Shown here in pieces: positions 16,112 to 24,424 of a stretch of DNA of 51,387 bases (position 1 is the stretch's first letter; each line of letters opens with the position of its first letter). The position numbers were made by a program, and so were the translations under genes. Below the pieces are notes generated by a model that did not search any database, had not been told where the DNA came from, and was given only the letters and a program-made list of their open reading frames with translations. Origin of the DNA: Flavobacteriaceae bacterium (lineage in GTDB: Bacteria > Bacteroidota > Bacteroidia > Flavobacteriales > Flavobacteriaceae); assembly GCA_028280265.1 (NCBI GenBank), contig JANQMD010000008.1, positions 1 through 51,387 of the forward strand, read 5' to 3'.

Positions 16112-16411
16112 ATGAAACTAGATATCCAATTTGTACAGATGCCTGTAAGTGAGGCTTTAGAGGCATATACCAGAAAAAAGTTAGAAAAACTAAATCAGAA
16201 ATATGATTCATTGATTCATGCTTCTGTGTTTTTTAAACTAGAAAACGATAAAACAGAGTATGGTAAAGTTTGTGAGATTGAATTGAGTTTGTATGGTCCA
16301 CGAATTTTTGCAGCTGCCAATGAGATTCATTTTGAAATGGCCGTGAAACATACTATTTGTAGTTTAGAAAAACAATTAGTCAAACGAAAAGAGGCTTTTT
16401 TAACTTATTAG
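16112..16411 (+). CDS. hpf: Ribosome hibernation-promoting factor, HPF/RaiA family
   Basis: This is a 99-aa short-form HPF/YfiA protein, which binds the 30S subunit near the decoding site and inactivates or dimerises ribosomes in stationary phase or stress. The beta-alpha-beta-beta-beta-alpha pattern is visible: DIQFVQMPVSEALEAYTRKKLEKL, then KLENDKTEYGKVCEIELSLYG, then NEIHFEMAVKHTICSLEKQLVKRKE. There is no long C-terminal dimerisation domain. It is divergent from the flavin-binding protein gene and ends at a hairpin terminator. Confidence 0.9.
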   Translation: MKLDIQFVQMPVSEALEAYTRKKLEKLNQKYDSLIHASVFFKLENDKTEYGKVCEIELSLYGPRIFAAANEIHFEMAVKHTICSLEKQLVKRKEAFLTY

Positions 16412-16448
16412 TCAGAGAATATTTTCATAAATCTCAGAAGGGTTTAAA

Positions 16449-16483
16449 CTTCCCATGTTCTTTGGACGTGGGAGGTGTTTTTT
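16449..16483 (+). terminator. Terminator after hpf
   Basis: CTTCCCATG (16449-16457) pairs with CGTGGGAGG (16467-16475) using two G-U pairs, followed by TGTTTTTT. It lies 38 bp after the hpf stop. Confidence 0.75.
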
Positions 16484-16618
16484 ACCCACTAATTCTTTTA
16501 TCTATTCTTAGCTTTCTTAGATAAACTCAGTACAAGAGTTTAAAATGATGCTTGTCTGTCTAAGAGACAGAGATAGAATGACAGTTTCAAAGAGTCTTAC
16601 ATCTAAAAATCAAATTGT

Positions 16619-17353
16619 CTAACTATCCAGAACTAAATCACAATACCAAAAGCTTGTATCATAGTTTTTTTGTTCATTGGAGTCTTGATAGCAATTATCG
16701 TCGTCATTCTCATGCAAAGTATAAGATCTTAATAGCTTTTCTCCTATGACAAAATCGACAGGTTTTGAGAATATAGGTCCATCAAATACAAAAGTATGAA
16801 ACTCTCCATTTTCTCCACACACATCTACATTATCAGGTAAATCTTCTATGAATTCTTCATCGATGATTCGCCCTACAAATTCTTTTCCTAACAATTTGGC
16901 ATTCACACAAACGGTAATTGCTTTAAAACCCAATGCTAGAAATTCTTTTAACAATGCTTTTGTATCTAGTTTCCACAACGGATAGATTCCTTGGATGCCA
17001 ACCTCAGCCAATTTAGCATCTCGATAAGCTTTTAGATCTTCTAAAAAAATATCCCCAAAAACGCCATCTGTATAACCTTGCTCAGTCAAAGAAGTCATCG
17101 CCAACTTCATCGTTTCGGAATAATCATCCATGGTTACATTGGCAGAAAAAGGAATCTTTTGTAAAGAGATTCCAATCAATTCAGCTTGTTTTTCCAGCAG
17201 CTCATTTCTCAATCCATGCATGGAAACACGCCCAAAATCTTCGTTGGTAGTAGTCACTAAAAGATCAATGGAATACTCAGGATTTTGAAGTATTTTATAG
17301 AGTGCCAATGCCGAATCTTTTCCCGAAGACCAGTTAAAGTATGTCTTTTTCAT
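16619..17353 (-). CDS. Dph6-like adenine nucleotide alpha-hydrolase (ATP pyrophosphatase)
   Basis: This 244-aa protein has the PP-loop SSGKDS at residues 9-14 and the conserved NEDFGRVSMHG-type segment of the Dph6/diphthine-ammonia-ligase family (PF01902). Further family blocks are FGDIFLEDLKAYRD and DVCGENGEFHTFVFDGP. In eukaryotes Dph6 amidates diphthine on EF2. Bacteria lack diphthamide, so the bacterial relatives probably carry out another ATP-dependent amidation of unknown substrate. ATG at 17353. The region up to hpf (16484-16618) shows nothing further. Confidence 0.87.
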   Translation of the reverse strand: MKKTYFNWSSGKDSALALYKILQNPEYSIDLLVTTTNEDFGRVSMHGLRNELLEKQAELIGISLQKIPFSANVTMDDYSETMKLAMTSLTEQGYTDGVFGDIFLEDLKAYRDAKLAEVGIQGIYPLWKLDTKALLKEFLALGFKAITVCVNAKLLGKEFVGRIIDEEFIEDLPDNVDVCGENGEFHTFVFDGPIFSKPVDFVIGEKLLRSYTLHENDDDNCYQDSNEQKNYDTSFWYCDLVLDS

Positions 17354-17476
17354 TATTTTAAATCTTTACGTATTTCTCCTATGCTGGCAAGTATTTGTAA
17401 TTATCTCTATAAGTAGAAACAATTATTCTTTTGCATATTCCGTTCGTTTTTTATCTAAATGAATGAATAGTTAGTA

Positions 17477-17671
17477 CTATTCTTCATAACTATGAAATAG
17501 TAATTGAAACTTTTCTCGTTCAATAGCTAACAAACTTAATTCTGTTTCTTCGTTTGCTAGTATAATATTTGCATTATTTATTAACATTTCTCTAAGTTTA
17601 GAATAGAGACTACGTTGACTTAATAAATGGTTCGCAACAAAAAATGGAGAGTGATCATAAAACTTGACCAA
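17477..17671 (-). CDS. Possible small hypothetical protein
   Basis: This is a 64-codon frame on the same strand as its neighbours, with protein-like composition (FVANHLLSQRSLYSKL, then ANEETELSLLAIEREKFQLL, probably helical). The only start is a TTG, and an in-frame stop lies four codons upstream. No ribosome-binding site or promoter is clear. It could be a small protein or the remnant of a longer gene; I recognise no relative. Confidence 0.25.
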   Translation of the reverse strand: MVKFYDHSPFFVANHLLSQRSLYSKLREMLINNANIILANEETELSLLAIEREKFQLLFHSYEE

Positions 17672-17701
17672 CTCCCCACTTTAAACATAGGAAAACTTCT
17701 T

Positions 17702-19120
17702 TTATTTTTTGATGTATATTTTACAATCCCAAGGGCTTAGATTCAATGCTGTTTTGGAATTCAATTGTACTTCTTCATTGGTAAAATAGTCAATGTAATT
17801 TCCATCCAAAGAGAGGGTCTCTTGTACTTTTTTATCAGACAAATTTCCAACAAATACCACCTCTGCATCTCCTTTTTTTCTGACAAAGGCCAATACATCG
17901 TCTTGTGAGGTCAAACGAGCATAGTTTGCTGCGTCCTTTCCTCCGTTCAAGGCTTTGTTGGTGTTTTTTAGACTCCCCAATTGTTGAAGTAATTCCCACT
18001 CTTTTCCTTTGGTATGAGGAATGGAATCTTTTTCGAAAAATTTGAGTCGGTGCTTCATTCCATATTCTTGTCCAGAATAAATCAGCGGCATTCCTGGTGC
18101 CAAATAACTCAATGTTGTAAAAACTTTCCAGCTGTCTCCCATTCGCTCCTGAATGGTTCCGTTCCATGAGTTTTCATCGTGGTTGGTGACAAAAGTCATC
18201 AAGATATCATCCTCCTCATAACGATCGGCATCCTTGGCGTAATTCTCATCCCACTTTTTGGCATTTCCGTCTCCTTTGGCAATGTGATTCATGGTATGAT
18301 GGCGGTCCCATCCATAGGCCATGTCAAAAAGTCCCTCGTGCATCAACTCAGGCTCCCAAGCTTCTGCCAACATAAATATTTCTTTCTTTTCGCGAAGCTG
18401 AGGAACGGCTTGTTGCCAGAAATCTGTTGGAACAGAGCCCGCTACATCGCAACGGAAACCATCGATTCCTTCTTCTGTAATCCAATACATCATATCGGCA
18501 ATCATGGCTTTTCTCAAGTCTTGATTGTCATAATTCAAATCGGCCACGTCTGCCCAGCCTACGGGAGAGCCGTCTGCATTCAGAGGATCTGTAATTTCTC
18601 CTTTGCTGTTTTTTGTATAAAAATCTGGGTTGGTGGTGATCCAAGTGTGGTCCCAGCCAGTATGATTGGGAACCCAGTCTAGAATAACATAAATGTCATT
18701 GTCATGAGCCGTTTTTACCAAGTCTCTCAAATCTTCCAATGTTCCAAACTCTGGGTTGATTTTTCTAAAATCGGATACGGCGTAGTAACTCCCCAAGTAT
18801 TTCGTTCTTTCTTCTTCTGGAAAATCAGCAGCAAACTTATCTCCAGTTGCTTTTCTTTTGGTTTCTGAAATAGGAAAGATCGGCATCAACCAAATGATCT
18901 TCACTCCTAAGTCTTTTAGTTGAGGAATGTCTTTTGTGAATTCCTGAAAAGTTCCCTCAGGTGAATATTGGCGTATGTTGGCTTCGTAAATCACCGCGCT
19001 CTCCATCATTGCTTCCGAAACAGGCGCAATGCTTTTTGGTACTGTTTTTTCTTCCTTTACCTCCGTTTTGCAGGATGCAACTAGCATGGTAAGGGCTACT
19101 AAAATGGTTAGCTTTTTCAT
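17702..19120 (-). CDS. GH13 alpha-amylase family lipoprotein
   Basis: This 472-aa GH13 glycosidase acts on alpha-1,4-glucans. The lipoprotein signal ends LVASC with lipidated Cys17. The GH13 regions are DWVPNH (148-153), DGFRCDVA with nucleophile D225, LAEAWE with acid/base E253, and NHDE with transition-state stabiliser D315. The barrel starts directly after a short linker (no N-terminal CBM) and a small C-terminal beta domain follows. The residues after the Cys (KTEVKEE) do not resemble the acidic surface-export signal, so a periplasmic location is more likely. It is the last gene of the minus-strand utilisation operon, separated by 162 bp from the preceding GH13 gene. Specificity is not deducible. 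Confidence 0.93.
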   Translation of the reverse strand: MKKLTILVALTMLVASCKTEVKEEKTVPKSIAPVSEAMMESAVIYEANIRQYSPEGTFQEFTKDIPQLKDLGVKIIWLMPIFPISETKRKATGDKFAADFPEEERTKYLGSYYAVSDFRKINPEFGTLEDLRDLVKTAHDNDIYVILDWVPNHTGWDHTWITTNPDFYTKNSKGEITDPLNADGSPVGWADVADLNYDNQDLRKAMIADMMYWITEEGIDGFRCDVAGSVPTDFWQQAVPQLREKKEIFMLAEAWEPELMHEGLFDMAYGWDRHHTMNHIAKGDGNAKKWDENYAKDADRYEEDDILMTFVTNHDENSWNGTIQERMGDSWKVFTTLSYLAPGMPLIYSGQEYGMKHRLKFFEKDSIPHTKGKEWELLQQLGSLKNTNKALNGGKDAANYARLTSQDDVLAFVRKKGDAEVVFVGNLSDKKVQETLSLDGNYIDYFTNEEVQLNSKTALNLSPWDCKIYIKK

Positions 19121-19150
19121 CTATTTAGATTTTAATAATTGTTTCATATT

Positions 19151-19195
19151 CTATGTCAGTTCGAGTGTACAGAGTGAAACGAAGTACGTATCGAG
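19151..19195. repeat. Degenerate flavobacterial intergenic repeat
   Basis: The stretch beginning GTCAGTTCGAGTG and ending GTATCGAGAACT contains the imperfect inverted pair AGTTCGA and TCGAGAACT, a pattern seen in dispersed intergenic repeats of flavobacteria. It is non-coding. Confidence 0.4.
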
Positions 19196-19209
19196 AACTA
19201 TTTAGCTCT

Positions 19210-19250
19210 TAAAATTCTTACCTGCCTGCGACAGGCAGGTAAGAATTTTA
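19210..19250. repeat. Perfect 19-bp inverted repeat between two amylase genes
   Basis: The arms 19210-19228 and 19232-19250 are perfectly complementary around the 3-nt centre CGA, with a GC-rich core CCTGCCTG/CAGGCAGG. It is much more GC-rich than the surroundings. In the minus-strand transcript it forms a strong hairpin between the GH13 genes, followed by AGAGC rather than a T run, so it is more likely an mRNA-stabilising or processing hairpin, or a mobile repeat, than a terminator. Confidence 0.9.
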
Positions 19251-19282
19251 TCAAAGTACACAACTGATTGTTTATCATGTGA

Positions 19283-20935
19283 TTATTCTTCTACTCTTTC
19301 TAACAATACAAGATCGTTTGGGGAAGTGATGGTCACTTTTCCTCCTTTTACCTCTACGTCTTGATTTGAATACACGTCTCTCAACTTTGTCCCATCGGCA
19401 AAAACCGTCGCAACCTCTAACTTCTTCTCCCCTTTTGGCAATTTCAATCCAATGATGACATCATCCTTAAAATCTCCCTGCGTGTAGGTTCTGTGAAATA
19501 CATAAGGAGACGAGGAAAGCACTCGATGAGATCCTGCTCCAATGGCTGGGTGATTTTTTCGATATTTTCCGAGTATTTGCCAATGCGCCAAAACATCTTT
19601 GTGGTCTTGATTTTGACTGATTTCATTCCAATTCATAAAAGACCTCAAAGTAGCATCTCCAATACTCCCTTCAATAACCAAAGAACGAGCTGATTCATCG
19701 CCGTAATACACTTGTGAGGCTCCTAAACCTAAAAGCAATCTGTTGGCTGTTTCCATATTTTTTTCTCTATTTGGATCGAAAGGCTGTCCGTCGTCATGAG
19801 AGCTTAGGTAGTTCAACAACCCATAACCTTGTAACTGATTCTTCAGAATGGAATCGTACTTGTGATACTCATCTTCATAGCTCATTTGTTGAGCGTTCCA
19901 TTTGAATTCAAAATTGATCAAACTAGAAAATGCCTTGTCAAAATAGTCTACTTTTTTGTCGCCAAAATCATAAAATTTCCCTCCACTAATTCCATATCCA
20001 TATACCTCTCCTACCAAGTAGAAATCGTTGTCATCCATTACTTTTTCAGGATGATCTGCTTTCCATTGGGCAAAGGCGACATCGCACTCTTTCTTAAACT
20101 CTTGCCATACATATTCTTCGGTGTGTTTTACCGTATCGACACGATAACCGTCAATTCCAAATTCTGTGATGTAATCGGTCAGCCATTTCATGATGTAAAA
20201 CCTCGGTGCTCTCGGATATCCGGTTCTCTGGAAAAAGGCATCCAATTCTTTTACCTCTTCTTCGTAACGTCCTTCCGCTTTCCATTTTGCAACCAATTGT
20301 GGTGGTAGCGCTACTTCTTCGTTGCTCTCTGTTTTGATGTCTGGTAGATTCTTCACCAATGTACACGTAATGAAGTTCTGATAGCTATCGTAGGTACATT
20401 GGGGTTCTGTTCTTACCCAATCCGATGGCCAAACAGGATCTTTTTCTGTGACAGGTCCCGTATGATTGATCACCGCATCTAACAGAATTCGAATCCCCTG
20501 ACTGTGGGCTGTTTCTACCAGTTCTTTTAGGTCTTCTTTGGTCCCATAATTGGGATCAATCGCTGTCCAGTCTTTCGCCCAATATCCATGAAAACCATAG
20601 GTAACACCTGTACCTTCGTCGGTACCTCCGTGAATTTGTTCTACGATGGGTGTCATCCAAATGGCATTGATTCCCAAATCTCTGAAGTATCCTTGTTTGA
20701 TTTTCTGAGTAATTCCTTTGAGGTCTCCTCCTTCAAAGCCCCTTAATTTTCCCGTTTCTTTGGTACGGTCAAAGTTGATGTCGTTGGATGGATCGCCATT
20801 GTTAAAACGGTCGGTTAGTAAAAAGTATAAATTGGCTCCATTCCAAACAAAAGGAACTTCTTTTTTAGGAGGTTCGTTTTTTGAACAGCTAGCAAAGAGG
20901 CTTGCAAGCAACAAAGAGGCGATTATCTTTCTCAT
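19283..20935 (-). CDS. GH13 alpha-amylase family lipoprotein
   Basis: This 550-aa lipoprotein uses the ATG at 20935, giving a 17-residue signal with lipobox FASC (Cys17). A longer frame from 20980 would put the signal peptide internally, and the ATG at 20935 overlaps the upstream stop in ATGA. The GH13 barrel starts with YFLLTDRFNNGDPSND, a calcium-site segment also found in neopullulanase and cyclomaltodextrinase-like enzymes. Catalytic residues are D267 (DGYRVD), E310 (LVGEVYG) and D381 (SSHDDG). Two Cys (C180 and C191) in a loop may form a disulfide. It is translationally coupled to the GH31 fusion gene. Likely a periplasmic maltodextrin-hydrolysing enzyme. Confidence 0.94.
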   Translation of the reverse strand: MRKIIASLLLASLFASCSKNEPPKKEVPFVWNGANLYFLLTDRFNNGDPSNDINFDRTKETGKLRGFEGGDLKGITQKIKQGYFRDLGINAIWMTPIVEQIHGGTDEGTGVTYGFHGYWAKDWTAIDPNYGTKEDLKELVETAHSQGIRILLDAVINHTGPVTEKDPVWPSDWVRTEPQCTYDSYQNFITCTLVKNLPDIKTESNEEVALPPQLVAKWKAEGRYEEEVKELDAFFQRTGYPRAPRFYIMKWLTDYITEFGIDGYRVDTVKHTEEYVWQEFKKECDVAFAQWKADHPEKVMDDNDFYLVGEVYGYGISGGKFYDFGDKKVDYFDKAFSSLINFEFKWNAQQMSYEDEYHKYDSILKNQLQGYGLLNYLSSHDDGQPFDPNREKNMETANRLLLGLGASQVYYGDESARSLVIEGSIGDATLRSFMNWNEISQNQDHKDVLAHWQILGKYRKNHPAIGAGSHRVLSSSPYVFHRTYTQGDFKDDVIIGLKLPKGEKKLEVATVFADGTKLRDVYSNQDVEVKGGKVTITSPNDLVLLERVEE

Positions 20936-23900
20936 TTTTTGAGCTTTACGGTTATTTTTTTCGTTGAATTGGTATTCCAAACAACAGGAATACGAAGTGT
21001 TTTGTTTTGTGAGTCCCAGTCGATAGAGACTTTCTTATTTCCTACTTTTACTTTTGAAGGCTTCTTCTGAATATTGTGAACATTCAAATTGATTTTTTTC
21101 TGATTTGATTGAAACTCCTTACCAGTTTCAGCAGTCATTTTTATGATCAACTTGGTCTGTCCTAACTCACTTTCAAAGGAGAGAAGTTCATAGTTTCCTT
21201 CCTCAAAAGCTTTCGCAGTTTTTCCATCATCATTGTACAACTGACGCTTGCTATTTTTTACTGAGCTATCGTGATAATAATGTAGGTCTAAAGAGTTGGC
21301 ATTATAATGCTCAGTTGTCATCATGGGTTGCGCCATGGCAACAAATGCACCTGATCTTACATAGGTAGGAATGCTATTTTTTACTGTTTTTACTGTCAAT
21401 AACTGTCCGCCTCCTATTTTTTGATCTGTGTAAAAATCGAACCAATGACTTCCTTTGGGAAAATACACCTCTTGGGTGGCTTTTTTTGCTTCTACTATTG
21501 GGCTGACAAGAAAGTCTTGTCCCCATAAATACGTGGAAGCCACTTTTTCTAGCTTGGATTCTTCATCTTCAAAGAACAAAGGTCTCATTAACGGCCAACC
21601 TTTTTGATGGTTTTGAAAAGCAGTGTGATAGTTGTATGGAAGTAGCTTGTACCTCAACTCAATGGCTGTTTTTGCATGCTTTTTTGCCCAATCACTTCTA
21701 AAAACAGGTTCACTAGCTACTTCTTCTTGAGCGTGAGGTCGGTAAATGGGTTGAAAAACACCGTACTGCAACCAACGTACGTACAATTCATCGTCCAAAT
21801 TGACACCAGCAAATCCTCCCAAATCTGAATGCATAAAACTCAATCCTTGCATTCCCATTTGAAGTGAAATTTCCATTTGACTCTGCAATCCGCACCAGGT
21901 TCGGTTGACATCTCCAGACCAAGGGACCATTCCAAAACGTTGTGAACCGGAATAGCCAGCACGCATTAAAATAAAAGGACGCTCTTTAGGAAACTCTTTC
22001 TGATAACCTTCAAATATCAATCGGGCCCAATCGTGTCCATAGGTATTGTGTACCTCATCTGCTGTTCCCGTAGCATGCAATAGCTTTGAAGGATGTACTT
22101 CGGGCTCTCCTAAATCGCCCCAAAACCCTCTAACACCGAGGCTTTTGATCTCTTTGTAAATATTCCAAAACCAAGCTTTTCCTTTCGGATTGTATATGTC
22201 GATCAGCCCAGTGTTCCCAAAGTAAAAATCATAGGTAAAAGGGTTTCCAATGCTGTCTTTGGCCAAAATATCTTTTTCAACAGCTTCTTTCCAACGACTC
22301 GATGTGGTCAACACAAAAGGTTCTGTAATTAAAACTGTTTTGACTCCTTTGCTGCTTAAGTTTTTTGTCATGCCCTTCATATCAGGAAAAGAATCCTTGT
22401 ACACGGATAAATTCCCCATGGTTCCTTTAAGCTCTTTTCCAAACCAATACAAATCAAGAATGATGGCGTCTACAGGAATTTTTTCATCATGGAATTTCTG
22501 AATGGTTTGTTCTGTTTCTTTTTGTGAGTGATACCCAAATCGGCTCGAGAAATTTCCCAGCGCCCAGCGGGGTATCATAGGTTGTTTTCCCGTTAAATCG
22601 GTGTAGTTATCCATCAAATCGTACCATGAACTTCCTACCACGACTTGGTAAGTTTTTCTTCCTGATATGGTCTCGTAAATGAGCGTGTTTTCTTTGTGAC
22701 TATCTAAATCCAAATAACCGATGGGCGCGTTGTCGAAATGAATGAGGTATTTTTTAGAAGAGACCACAATAGGCAATGTAAAATTCATCAACTCCGAATA
22801 TGTTTCATACCCGTAATGTGCCTTGTTGTACAATTGCAATCGGTTTCCTCTGCGATTCATTCCCAAAGCCCTGGCTCCTCCTCCATACAAAACTTCATTG
22901 GGCGTTAGCTCAAACTGAAGCGTTTCAAAATCGTCATTTCTTACATATCCGTTCTTCTCAGCTGTTACTTTTTCTCCTTGGTACCAATAAGAGATGTCAA
23001 ATGGTTTTTTGGTAATGACAATTGATAAATCTTTTGTTTGAAAATGTATGTCCGCATTCGTTTCTCTGTATTTGATATCGGAATACCTTTTGGATAAAAC
23101 CACTGCGTGGGATTTCTTTGGTTTCTTTTCTTCCCAAGCTGGTAGAAAGGTGGTCTCAGAAATTTTGGGTGAATAAAACTGAATCTTGTATTCTCCATCG
23201 GACACTTTTACCCTTAATTGATTGTCACTTACGCTTGCACCTTGGTAAGTCCTTGGCTTGATATGCTCTTTGAATAGCCACACAATGGCCTCTTCAAAAT
23301 TTGTACGCCAAAGCTTTTCGTTGTGCTTACCTTCAGGAACGACTTTGGATTGAATATCCTCAGTATTGAAACCATTATTTTTGAGGATGTTTACCATACT
23401 GTTCATGTCTTTGACAGTCTGACTGATTTCATCAAACGCCACATCACTTCCTTCTTTTCCTCCTGCTAAGAAATACATTTTTGTCTCTTTCACAGAAGCA
23501 TTTGCTTTTGAAAAAGCAGCTACTTCAGGTGCAAACCAAAAGGCTGGAGAGAAAACTCCTATTTTACCAAAAACTTTGGGGTATTTTAATGCAGCATAGT
23601 GAGAGATCAAGCCTCCCATAGAGCTACCGATGATTCCTGTGTTTTTCTTATCTTTTAAAGTTTTGTATTTGCGATCTATGTAGGGTTTTAAAGTTTTTGT
23701 GACAAACTCTAAGTAGGCATCTCCTTCTCCTCCACCATACCTGCTGTTTTTCCAAGGAGAATATTCGTCCAATCGTTTATCACCTCCGTTATCGACACCT
23801 ACAACAATAAACTTTAGATTTTTTTCTCTGAATAGCTTGTTTAAGGTTTCATCTACACTCCATTCTCCAGAAAAAGATGTTTTTTTATCGAACAAATTTT

Positions 23901-24417
23901 GCCCATCGTGCATGTAAATCACCGGGTAGGATTCGTTTGAAATATGATAATCAGGAGGTAGATACAGCCAAACTCTTCGTTTTCTGTTTAACTGTGGTAT
24001 GTCAAACTCTTCAGAAATGACAGATACATTTTTAGCAGCCGTAGAGGCTTCTTCTTGGCTAAACAAATGTGACCAACCTTCTATCTGAAGTCTTATGGTA
24101 TCATGGGACTTGGTAAAATTATGAATCCTGTTATCTAAACTCGTCCCATCTTTATTGCATTCTGCAGTTTTCCATGAGCCTTGTGTGAACTTGAACAAGA
24201 TGTTGTTCGACTTTTGAGGAATCGTAATCGTATAGATGTCTCCTTTTTTCTGCAATTCATAGGCTGCATTTCCACCTGTCCAACCTTCAAAATCTCCTGA
24301 GATGAAAATAGTAGCATCTTTGGGAGTTTTCTCAGGTACCTCATCTACAATAATCGTGACTTGACCAAAGAGTGAAAACCCGATGAAAAGGAATGCGATG
24401 TGTATAAAATTCTTCAC
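20932..24417 (-). CDS. Fusion: starch-binding-like module, esterase and GH31 alpha-glucosidase
   Basis: This is an 1161-aa secreted protein with a Sec signal peptide (1-19). Residues about 20-112 form a CBM20/CBM48-like beta domain (ATIFISGDFEGWTGG ... ILFKFTQGSW). Residues about 130-388 are an alpha/beta-hydrolase of the Fes/esterase-D family (PF00756) with nucleophile S266 in GSSMGG and candidate His365 in PEGKHNEKLW. Residues about 395-1161 are a full GH31 enzyme with galactose-mutarotase-like N-domain, nucleophile D768 in GFWGDLGEPE and acid/base D836 in WSGDVNRTW. Both catalytic domains look intact. Such a fusion suggests coupled deacylation and alpha-glucosidase action on a modified glucan. 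It is 7 bp downstream of a GH13 gene and overlaps the next GH13 start by 4 bp. Confidence 0.93.
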   Translation of the reverse strand: MKNFIHIAFLFIGFSLFGQVTIIVDEVPEKTPKDATIFISGDFEGWTGGNAAYELQKKGDIYTITIPQKSNNILFKFTQGSWKTAECNKDGTSLDNRIHNFTKSHDTIRLQIEGWSHLFSQEEASTAAKNVSVISEEFDIPQLNRKRRVWLYLPPDYHISNESYPVIYMHDGQNLFDKKTSFSGEWSVDETLNKLFREKNLKFIVVGVDNGGDKRLDEYSPWKNSRYGGGEGDAYLEFVTKTLKPYIDRKYKTLKDKKNTGIIGSSMGGLISHYAALKYPKVFGKIGVFSPAFWFAPEVAAFSKANASVKETKMYFLAGGKEGSDVAFDEISQTVKDMNSMVNILKNNGFNTEDIQSKVVPEGKHNEKLWRTNFEEAIVWLFKEHIKPRTYQGASVSDNQLRVKVSDGEYKIQFYSPKISETTFLPAWEEKKPKKSHAVVLSKRYSDIKYRETNADIHFQTKDLSIVITKKPFDISYWYQGEKVTAEKNGYVRNDDFETLQFELTPNEVLYGGGARALGMNRRGNRLQLYNKAHYGYETYSELMNFTLPIVVSSKKYLIHFDNAPIGYLDLDSHKENTLIYETISGRKTYQVVVGSSWYDLMDNYTDLTGKQPMIPRWALGNFSSRFGYHSQKETEQTIQKFHDEKIPVDAIILDLYWFGKELKGTMGNLSVYKDSFPDMKGMTKNLSSKGVKTVLITEPFVLTTSSRWKEAVEKDILAKDSIGNPFTYDFYFGNTGLIDIYNPKGKAWFWNIYKEIKSLGVRGFWGDLGEPEVHPSKLLHATGTADEVHNTYGHDWARLIFEGYQKEFPKERPFILMRAGYSGSQRFGMVPWSGDVNRTWCGLQSQMEISLQMGMQGLSFMHSDLGGFAGVNLDDELYVRWLQYGVFQPIYRPHAQEEVASEPVFRSDWAKKHAKTAIELRYKLLPYNYHTAFQNHQKGWPLMRPLFFEDEESKLEKVASTYLWGQDFLVSPIVEAKKATQEVYFPKGSHWFDFYTDQKIGGGQLLTVKTVKNSIPTYVRSGAFVAMAQPMMTTEHYNANSLDLHYYHDSSVKNSKRQLYNDDGKTAKAFEEGNYELLSFESELGQTKLIIKMTAETGKEFQSNQKKINLNVHNIQKKPSKVKVGNKKVSIDWDSQNKTLRIPVVWNTNSTKKITVKLKK

Positions 24418-24424
24418 TTCAATT

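Noticed and set aside
19862..20308. 148-codon plus-strand frame within the GH13 gene
   Set aside because: It is wholly antisense to an intact catalytic domain with conserved active-site residues.
20936..20980. Fifteen-codon extension of the second GH13 gene
   Set aside because: It would bury a clear lipoprotein signal peptide; the ATG at 20935 forms an ATGA overlap with the upstream stop.
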